A DNA stretch of 64,000 nucleotides from Tomocerus qinae (taxonomy: Eukaryota > Arthropoda > Collembola > Entomobryomorpha > Tomoceridae): NCBI GenBank assembly GCA_020055645.1, contig CM034548.1, positions 37,440,296 through 37,504,295 of the forward strand, given 5' to 3'. The notes beneath the pieces are model-generated. The model saw nothing but the letters and a program-made list of their open reading frames with translations. It did not search any database and was not told the DNA's origin. Made by a program: the position numbers and the translations under genes. How positions within the stretch are numbered: the first letter of the stretch is position 1; each line of letters starts with the position of its first letter. Shown piece by piece: positions 1-10,700 of this stretch.

Positions 1-3000
1 CAATTTCCTCAGAAGTTTGGATCTCTTGAGGTTCGTCGTGATTGACGGAAGCAACAGGATCTACTGTGGTGTCTACTGAGTCATCCGACAAAATTTGGTT
101 GGAATTATCAGTGGAAGGTGATTCGTCGGCGGGAACTATTTCTTCTCGTTTTCCTTCTGCTGGTGCCAAAGTTGTTTCAACGGGTGTTTGAAATGCAGTC
201 TCATCATTCATTTCTGGTGTCACACTTTCAACATTTGACCTTTCTGCTGTGAAACCCTTTCGGACATTTGCAATAGGAAGATCAGTGGTTTGTACTGCGT
301 CGTCATGATACTCCGCAGCAAATCGACTATATTTTGTTGTAGTAACATCTACGAAATCATTCAGATTTTGTTGATGTTCTTCAGCGACAATCTTTTCCGT
401 GGGAGTAGCTACATCATCAAAATGTACTTCTTCATCAGCTTCTTGATTACGGACATTTGCTGCAGTAGTCTGGATAGATTCCTCTTTGACTTCATCTTGC
501 AAAATATTTCCAATAGTAGTTTCATCCCCCTCAATTTGATGTCTTAACAAGCTTGAAGTTGTCGTTCTTCCTGGTTCATCATTCAATGTTTCTACTGTAA
601 CAGATTCAGCTTTAGCAATTTCATTCTCCTTTTCTGAGACTACTGAAGCTTCAACTTCGTTTACAATTGAATCTCTTAGTTCCGAACTTTGTCTAATTGT
701 TGTAACATCTGATACTTCATTATTTGATTCATCAGCTAAAGGAACAATTATTTCTTCTATTTTATCAGTCTTAGTTACAGAATTTGATGGGATTAAATTT
801 TTCTCTGCATTTTTAGTAGCTTTTGAGGCTTCCGCTGCCACTGTCGTCACTTCCGCCACTTCGTCACTGAAGTCAATGTCATCTCGGCTAAGTTTCTGAT
901 AAGCTTCTGTGGTAGGAATATGTTCAGGCTCATCGGCAACTTCATTATTTACTTTCTTCTCTTCTGCCAAAACATTTTGAGCTGATTCCTGTACTTCCAC
1001 ATTGTGAGCCTGTACTTCCGCTACTGGAGATTGCTTTTCAAGATGCAGAGATTGAATCGGAGGGATTTGAGTCGCTGTTACCTGCCCTTCGTCAAAAATT
1101 AAAATTTCGTCATTATTGGAGACACCATCAACTGTTTGAAGAACAGGTCTGTTAGTAGTCTCTACAACGGCTGGTACATCCTGAGTTTTTATTTCTTCAA
1201 CCACAGGTACATCATGAGATTTTACTTCTTCAGCTACAGGCACATCCTGAGGTTTTATTATTTCAACTACAGGAACATTATGAGATTTAATTTTTTCAGC
1301 TACAGGCATATCTGGAGATTTTATTCCGTCAACTGCAAGTACATTTATTTCAGAATTATCAATCTTTTTAGTGTCATCTACATTCTTCTTGATTTCGTTT
1401 TCTTTGATTGGAGTTTTAGCTTTCAAAACTGGCTTCTCATCTTTCTTTACAACTTCTTCTTCAACAGAATCGTCAAAAATGGACATGTCCAGCCGGAACT
1501 TGGATTCTGAAGAATCTCCAGCAATTTCATTCAATTTCGTTCTAACTGTAGCACTTTCACTTTCGATAGGTTGATCACCCATCATTTCCGGTTCCTTGGA
1601 AACTTCGGGTTCGGGAATCTTGGATGAAGAGGCTAATACTGCTGCAACTTTCTGTACTTTGTTCATTACTGGCTCATCTCTGATCTGGTTTAACTCTGGT
1701 TGCACAGTGGTGACCGTTTCATCAAAAACATTTTTCTCTTCCTCGGTGTGAACATTATGAATTTCTACTGCTTGGTCCGAGAGGATTTCTTTTGGCTCTT
1801 CTACAAGAAGAGGATTATGAATTTCAATAGCTTGATCTGAAACTGTTTCTTTTAACTTATCTACAATTTGAGGACTGTCAATCTCAACTGCCTGGTCGGA
1901 CAGTAATTCTTCCTCAACAACAGGACTGTTTGGATTTGTAATTTCAACAGCTTGGTCTGAAACAATATCATTCAATGGTTCAACAATGGCAGGAATAGTA
2001 TTGGGTATGACTGTTGTAACAACTTCGTCAAAATGAACGTGGCTGTCGTCATCTTGCACAATTTTAGAAGGCATACTGTCTCGTGGGTCAACAGTAGTTG
2101 GCACGACATTTTCATCCGCTAAAATATCTCCATTTTCGGAAATTTTATCCACCATAATATTTTGATTTTGAATATTCTCTACAACTTTTTCATCGTTGGT
2201 TTTGATTTCAGTAGCAACAGTTGTCTGTGGTTCGTCAAATGAGTGTGCCTCATCATTTTGAAATTGTTGCTCATCTTCCAGTGATTCTTGGGGAGAATGA
2301 GTAGTCACCACATCGTCGGAAAGCTGTTGATGATTATTTTCAGAAATGAGAGAAACGGTAGGATTTTCTGTATTCCTGACAATGTCACTGTCGCTCAATT
2401 TATCTTCTGCATTTACTTCTACGGCCTGATCCGCAAGAGAATGGGTTTCATCAGCGTGTCTTGTATGTTCTTCCTGAATGATATTGGCATCCGTGCTGGC
2501 TTCGGTCACACCTGACAAAACTTCTACAACTCCGTCACTTAATTGTTCTTCTTGTAATTCTTCAATTGGTTTTTTCTCCATTTCCACAACTTGTTCCTGG
2601 TTTTGCGATTTTACAATCTCAGTTGGAAGAGTAGTAGCTGCAAAAGTTTCGTCAGCTAGAATTGGTGCACTGTTATTATCAAGACTGGCCACTTCAATTG
2701 TATCTTCATCCCCATCTTTCCCTCCAGTCTCTTCCTCTTTCTCTCCTTTCACTTCAGTCCTAATTGTTGTTACTACAGGTTCATCTTGGACAATTTGAAC
2801 GGGAACATTTTCTTTAATTTCTTCGACAACTTGGCTCTTTTGATCTTCCTTAATCTGACTTTGTATCACTGGCACTGATGGTTGGGGTCTGTCGTTCTCA
2901 GGAACAATTTCAAAAGTATCGTCATCCACAAGATTTGCCGCAGAGTCGGATTGTGGCACGGTTTCTAGGGTTTGTGTCGTCTGTTCTGTTTCAGGCACCA

Positions 3001-4728
3001 AAGCATCTTCAAGTTTTACAGGCTCAGAATTGTGTGGTACGGAAACGTAAAATTCGTCTTGTCCAGGGGCGACAACAAAAATAATCGGAGAATTTGTAGC
3101 ACCAGCCATGGTAGCCACACTAGCTGCAGTTGCAGGAGACTCATCTGCCAAAATTTCGTGTTTCTCTTCCGACTCAATATTCGGTTGTTCTGTTGTTACT
3201 GGCATATCTGCAGCTTCTTTTTCTTCGGTCAACGAAGATACAGAAATATCTTGAGAACTTGGTGAGTCAGTAGCCCTCACAGTTTCTTCTTGTACAACTG
3301 GGGAATCTTGAACTTGAACATCAGTGTCTACTACAGATTGGTCTTGTGCAACTGTGACAGCCGGTTCGTCATTTACAGCTGCTTCGGTGGTTGGAATAGC
3401 AACTTCGTCATTTTGTTCATCATCTTGGATTTTTTCAACTGGGAGTTCTGTGGTTGGTACTGGACTATCATCATGAGAAATAATCTCTGATTCTAATTTT
3501 GGTGGTTGTAGATTTTGACTAGGTACTTCATGTTGTGCAAAAGCATGAATTTCAATTTTATCATTAGCTGGAGAATCATTGACTTGGATTTCCTGTTCAT
3601 TAATCACATCTTCGGGTCTTGAAGGAGGTAAAATGACAGACGCTGGAATTTCTACTTTGGATTCATCTTGAGATGCACTAACATCCTCTGTAGTTGCTGG
3701 AATTGATTGCTCGGAGACTGAATCTATAGGTCTAACTTCCTCGTCCTGGACAATTCCGTCTACTGAGACAGAGGGAGATGCGGTGGTTACTTCGGGTTCG
3801 ACATGCAGAGCTTCGGCTTCTTCTTTCGGAGGAATTGTAGTTTGCACCGAGTCTTGTTGTACATATTCTTCTGTTACAGGATCTGACTGAATAGTTTCCG
3901 TAGACGCAGCAGCGCTTGGTTCCACACTGATCCCCGGCTGAGAGGAAGAAGTAGAAATGATTTCATTGTCATTGACAGCAGTTGGTTCAATATCAGGAAT
4001 AACTGTGGACGCAGAAATTGTTTCAGTAACCAAAGCTGTGATCACATTGCTCAATGCTTCAGTCGGTGTAACATTATCAGAGACTACATTATTCTCGGGT
4101 TCAGGTTCCGCCGCCGGTTCAGAAGTGGATTCCTCTAATCCTTGAGTTGCACTTGCTGTTGTTGTCGACATTGCAGGAGTTTCTGTCGGAGAAACGATGG
4201 CTACTTGACCTACTGACGTTGGGTCTATTGTTAGTAGAATCGGTTTCACGTTGATTAGAGTTGTGGATTCGATAACTGTAACAGATTCAGAAGGTTGAAT
4301 ACTTGAAGCTGTATCTACTCCGGCGGGAGGTGAAAGCTCCGTTTCATTTTTTTCCTGTGAGGGAGGTTGCTGATCAATATTATTGTCAGAAATCGATGTC
4401 ACTTGACTTGGAACTGTTTCATCTGCAATCGCTGACACTGGTTCTGATAGTTTAGAGGACTCTTCTAAAATGACAGGAGCAGCTGACGAGGCAACTGTGG
4501 TAGGCTCTGTAGCTTTTACTGTAGTTGTTGGTGCTGCAGTTGTTGTTGCTGCAGTTGTTGTTGCTGCAGTTGTTGTCGTGGAAGTTGTAGTAGTGGAAGT
4601 TGTAGTAGTGGTGGCTGGGGAAGTGACTTCGGATACTGTGGAACTTAAATTGAACCAGGATAAAGATGTCCCTTCTACTGGAGTAGTTGTTGGCATTGTT
4701 GGCCTCGTTGGTCGAGTTGGTCCTACAT
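1..4728 (-). CDS. Tnc: Tenectin-like gene, exon 5: giant acidic mucin-like exon (partial at window edge)
   Basis: After the acceptor TTGCATTGCAG one frame stays open for all 4,728 bp to the edge, about 1,576 residues. The chain begins with Pro/Thr repeats (GPTRPTRPTMPTTT) and a run rich in Thr and Ala. It then becomes dominated by Glu, Asp, Val, Thr, Ser and Pro with no cysteine seen. The short theme D-E/D-x-V-T-T recurs many times, and two clean tandem repeats lie in the distal half. Sequons include NLS, NET, NVT and NDS. The high Ser/Thr/Pro content suggests O-glycosylation and an extended chain. No RGD was seen. The codon phase at the first and last positions agrees with uninterrupted reading. 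Confidence 0.9.
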
Positions 4729-7700
4729 CTGCAATGCAAACCAATATTAATTACAAATTCCCCAAATTCATTCAGTAATAAAATCAGTATAATTCAGTAT
4801 ATCAGATTCTTCTATGCCTATTTGGCTAAATACAGCACACTCCTATTGTTATCATTGTGGGATTTCCATGAAAATCTTGAATGAGATGAATAAAAACAGA
4901 ATACACTATTATAAAGCTGGCTTCGCAGTAATGTACCTGCTGGTGGTGGACAATGATCGTACAAAGGACAACATCTATTTTCAATATAACGGGGCTGACA
5001 GTCACTTCGCCAGAAGCAGTCAATTACAGCACAGATGACATCTCCGCCTTGACAATAGCAGACTTCACAAGGGTTGTTGTTGTCGAGAATTTTCTCACCG
5101 TTCTGATAAATTTTCCCATCCTTTTCACACTCTAAAATACATACAAGATCAATGTTTTAACAGTAAAACCTTTACAATACCCTTTTCAAACTTTTTAGAA
5201 AACAAAACTTTTTATGAAGGGACAGGATGTTCTTTAATTCACATTTTTACTGGTTGACCTATACTTTTTGAGGTTTGTAAAGATACAAGTTATAATTTTG
5301 ACCGTTTTTTTCTTCAACTCTTAAACATATAAACTGGAAACCTATTTTAGATATACCATGCACATATAAGTTCAATGTCAACATCCAGCGTTACTTTTCG
5401 TTGTATATTTAAACCGTATATTAATTTATGACTATTTAATCCTGAGAATTTGTAACACCCTGTACCCTTCGCGATTAGTACACTATTTAATATTTCAATT
5501 TGATTATTAATAATTACAATTATGGTCTCTCAAATACAAAGTTTTTATTTTTGGTTATATTTTTTGATAACTCGTCCATGAGAATGTGGAGAGAATGATA
5601 TTAAAATTGTCGCACAACTGTGCAGTGTCGATTCGGTTGGTTCTAAGCCCTACTTTGTTCTCTCCTCCATTCTAAATATTTCTATTCATGCTGCCATCTC
5701 ACACACATTTTATTATGAATTTTCCACCATCTCTTTCTTGAAAAAGCATTATCCATCCACTACTGTTTGATTTGTATGCAAACCACTTTGGCATCGTTTT
5801 GCTGTAGGCAATAGTGTTAGTATTTGTAGAATCTTTTACGTTTTACTTTTTCGGCTTAAGAATTTAAAAATAGAGAGTTTAATTTTGGTATCCAAAGGTT
5901 TTGGCATATTAAAAACATCCATTTAACAATTTATTTAAAAATGGGTCAAATCCTTTGATAATTATTGCTGGCAGTCTATTTTGGCCAAGAGGCAATTATT
6001 GGCAGAGTCATTTAATCAGTAGCTTATTAAAAAGGACTTTGAGTTATACAGATAGGGATAATACTAGGAGGAGGGAGGTGGTGGCACTACTAATAACTGG
6101 TGTTGGCCGGAAGAGATTTGGTGAAAGATTCGAAGCCGAAACAAAATCCACAGGGAGAGAAGTGCTGGAGAAAATAGGATTGAGAGCGTGACGCTTCTCG
6201 GGTTTGTTCTGCGTAGAGAGTAAGCTGATTTATTTATTATGGGAAAATGAGTGGTCTTACCGCATTTGTATTCCGGACAGCATTGGTTTGATCTCTTCAG
6301 TGCCTTGCATCCAGGGCGATATTCACAGCTAATTATAGTGCAGGCAAATCCAGGTGGACGACAAATGCAGTGCTCGCAAGGCGATGACGTTGGAATTGAG
6401 TCTCCGTCCACGTAGGTCACAGCGTCAATCGAACACACTGCAAGTAATTAGGTCACCTTTTAATTGCGTAAACGCAGCACAATCTAACTAATTGCTTCAC
6501 TAAACTCTCCGCCCAGCCCAATTTCCTTCCTCCCTCTCCTATATTTATTTCTGCAGCTAATCTCTTAATTTATATTTCCCCACTCTTAGCAAACTTCGAT
6601 ACTCTAGTAGACAATAATTACTTGCCATCTTTAAGTATAGGTATCTAAGTCTACCAAACTCCCTTCACACCTTCCGAATCCCAATCTCCATTAAATTCTC
6701 TCTCCAATCTACATTCACTTGCGCTTTTATTGACGTAAAAGAAAACAAAACTTAATCCTACCAAAACTAGTTATTAAGTTTCCTTCGGTGAATGCCAATT
6801 GCCTATTTGCGTAGGTGGCAGAGAAATTCGGTACGTTTTTCTTATGTACAAGCATTTGTTTAGCGTGGATGCTACAATACATGAAGGAACTATTTTCTAC
6901 TACTTTTCTATTCCTATCATCTAATCTGCTACTATAAGTGCTACTATAGTACTGTATATACTTATTATATAATATGTAGGCAAATAAGGAGCTTGTGAAA
7001 ATGCTTAAGTATTTTCTGCCAGCTACTCTTACTAATCATCAATGAATGAGTTCGACCACCCATTTCATTCATCTTCATTTGAGTATAATCAACGCACTTT
7101 TTGCATGATTATTGTACCTATACATATTATACAGTTTTGTACATCTTGATGTAGGTACATCTAAAGCAAGTCATGCAAATAATGCTACACAATCAGAATA
7201 AATTTCAATGTAGATCCCTACCTGCTGCCAGCCATAAGTATATATTTAAGTAAAACATAAAACAGATCTTGTATCAAATTCTGGGTTCCCATTTACCTAA
7301 ATATTTTATGCATAAGATCAATTATTAGAACACGCTTCACTGATTACCATTCAAAGTAAATGAGATGTAAACGGGAATAGGATATCCTGTTCTTTTTATT
7401 CTTAATAATCATATTAGCTTAACTGAGTCTATATCTGTATTACTTACTATTATTCCTCTTTAATCATTAGTTGAAGAGGAGTTTTAGCCTTATAAGATAA
7501 GGTACTTAGTAGAATCTCCATTATCTTAAAATATATGATGAAAACCAAGGCTAAAATTTAAATGGGTGCGTTTTAAGTCGTATGGCACACACCTTAATTC
7601 TGTATGGCGGAATTATTGACATTTAGTCTTACCTGGTATGGTGTTCAAAAGAGCTGAATGTTTGGATGTGTATGGAAGTATGTATATGTATGGGAGACAT

Positions 7701-10700
7701 ACATAAATAAAATGTATAAGCCCCAAGTAGAAACTTTAATAGCAAGGAGGAATGCATAGTTATGCAGAGAAGTGAAGGGAAGTCATTGCTCTAGGTTCTG
7801 ACGTTATCTCGTAATTATCATGTTGTCTGTGATTCTTGTCTGCTGTATTTGTGTTTCATGTATTTCGTTACAAGTTAATCTCAATTAATCTAATTATATA
7901 ATATAACTAATTAATCTGCATTGCAAACAACAAATAACTATACCATACCTATTCACTTTTGCCATACTAATTCATAAATTCCATACAAAGTTAGATAAAC
8001 TTTTTTTCAAAATCTCATACAAAATTAAGGTGTGTGCCATACGAATTCCATTTTTCCCAAATTTAAATTACCTTAGTAGTTCTTAGTTACAATAACCATA
8101 AGTATTGAGTGGGTAGTATTGTTCGAGTCAGATATCTATATTATGTACCTAATGGTTATTTATTTCATCATGGATATTAAATTTCTGATGATGTTTTAAT
8201 TTTTGCTGCTGTTTGAGTTTTAATATCTTTGGAAAAGAGTTAGTACTGAATAATAAATAGTCAAGGCCTGAGGTTGAGGTACTAAAATACTAAACAGATA
8301 ATTATATTATTTTGTTTTTGACTATGAGGCAATTTTATAGCAGACTTACCACGTTGTTCATTTCCGTATGTATCATTTTGGACGGTAATAAATACATTCT
8401 CACTTATCCCCACTTGTCTGTTTATTGGAGCTGAAAGAAAAGAATACATAATTAAGTAATAATGCAATTTTTACCGTTTCGTGTTTCATTGTGTAATTAT
8501 AATGGCATAAAATAATAAATTAATGTGGTTGAATTAAAGTACAGATTCCGCCTTTGTCTTTAGCATTGCGGTTGACATTGTGCATCTCTTGCTATGAGAA
8601 AAACCTGTAGGAACGTGTTGCATAGGAATTTATGTGCACTAAAACTACGAATGTTGCAATCAACACAATATTAATTGCTTTTATCAAAATGCGGAAGATG
8701 CACTATAAAATATCCGACCGAAATGGGCAAAGCATTCTAAGCACTCACTTGTCGACATTTTCTGTTCAAGTCATATGGAAATAAAACGAGATTTGAGTCT
8801 TTTTAGTACCCATGGAAATGTAGTTGGTCAAGTTGAATTGGAAAGTAAGCATAAAAACATGCGAAACAAAAAAATGTGTCCAAGTAAAGGTTGTTTGTGA
8901 TACTGGCTATACGTAACTCGATTGATACAACAAAACTACAAGTGTCATTGTTGCCCTGTCCGTGTACATCATTCTTACCAGATTTATAAATGTATGCATG
9001 GCAATCGCAAATTGCAAGTGGACAAACGTATCATTTACTACCTCTGTCTGAATTGCAGAATACGTTTGCATTTCTCGGTATGTCTATTGTCATGTGTATG
9101 TTTAATGTAAATGGTTCTGGGTTTCTTTTATTCAAAATTGATAGTGTTTGAACTATTATGTAGGAAGATGCAGCAAAGTGCATATATCTGTGTATAGTAA
9201 TCCTATAGTGCATTACTACAAAGAGCTGAGGAAAAGCGTACAAGAACACAAACAAGCAACATAGTTGTAATACACGATGACAAATAGTGTACACATGAAA
9301 ATAAATCAACTGAATGAGAATTTGCGTCAAGCAGTAAAACATGAAGTTCACAGGTCAACAGCTTTTTGCTATTCATCTTCTGCATTTCAGGGCTACTAAT
9401 GGACAGGTACAATAAAACAGTAAAAATGAAAATCATTGATGTGGAATTTGCCTTTGGCTTTCAATGGCACGAAAAATGCTACATTTCGTGAACTTGTGTA
9501 CAGTGCATATAAATGCACTCTAATTACTATTTTCTCCTAACAGATACCTATCAACAACATTTCCTGTGCTCAAGGCTCTGTACGCGTACCGTTATAAACA
9601 CACATTCAATTATTTAGCAAGAGAAGAAGATTCTTACTCTGTGCTCATTTGCACGTACAATGTGTACAGGGATGAGAATTGTAATAATCAGTAGCAAATT
9701 TTGCAGACAAGATTTCAGTGCTACTTTATTAGTTTTTTAGTTTCTATATTATTATTTTTAACCTATATTTTATTTAATACATTATTGTAAAATATTTACT
9801 AGAGAAAAGTAAACCTTGAATAATATTTTGCAACCCTGACTGCTTATTATGTGTATAGAGAACATAGAAAAATGATTGTGAAGAGCCGGAGTGAAATGGC
9901 ACCTGCAACGGAACCAGAACTTGTCATTTCTCACATTTTGTTTGACTGGCTACTGATCTCTGGACTTAAGAGCCTTAGTCCTCTATTAGATTCAGAGCAT
10001 GGTTTAGAGTTTCTAGAGATACAGTGGGGCAGTGTCGGGATTTATGAATGCAATAAGAGGACAATCTTTTTATAAGCGCTCTTTCCTGGTAATGCTGGAG
10101 AGCAAGGAACAGGAGGAACGAAAGATGATCCAGATCCCGAGTAACACGAAATGGCAATCCGTCAGAATGAAGACGTGCCAACGTATAACGTAGAGAATAG
10201 AGTAAGGAAAGATTTCAAGTTATTGCTGCTGAACTGCGTGGAAGTGAGATGTTGACTCTTGTCGTGTCTTGTCAACGATCACGACTTGTCGCCCTTATGA
10301 ATATAAATATTATGCTTATTCATCCGTGGAAGTCGCCGACGACAAGAACAAAGTTAGCAATGGGGAATTCAACCCACCCCCAAGAAACCGCCCTGAACAA
10401 GGAAAAAATCAAATGCGACACTCCTACGATAACTTTCGTAAGCAATAAAAATAAAATTATCAATTCTTAAAAATGTAGAACACGCTAACAGTAAAATACA
10501 ACAACACAAGATGTTGAAATCCGAGATGTTAATGTGACGTTCATGTCAGCGTCGCATCTCAACGCTCTGTCATTTAATATGCACGCTTTATAATACCTAT
10601 ATACAACGCAGTGTAGCTCAAGTCTCACTCACGCCAGCTCTGCTTAATTCATTTACAAGCACTGCACAGAAAACTGCAATTTTCTTATGAGGTAGTATAA

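Noticed and set aside
4452-4739. Minus-strand Asn/Cys/Ser-rich frame opposite the Thr-rich tract
   Set aside because: It is a shifted reading of the Thr/Ala repeat in the giant exon. The frame that continues the VWC exons is the real one.
5445-5475. TAACACCCTGTACCC-like motif similar to ends of some insect repeats
   Set aside because: No partner end or target duplication was found nearby. It is a single short match.
6064-6438. Extended 124-residue reading of the VWC 1 exon on the minus strand
   Set aside because: Only 6,261-6,437 is exon. Past the donor GTAAGA the frame is intronic read-through, and the VWC domain ends exactly at the splice site.
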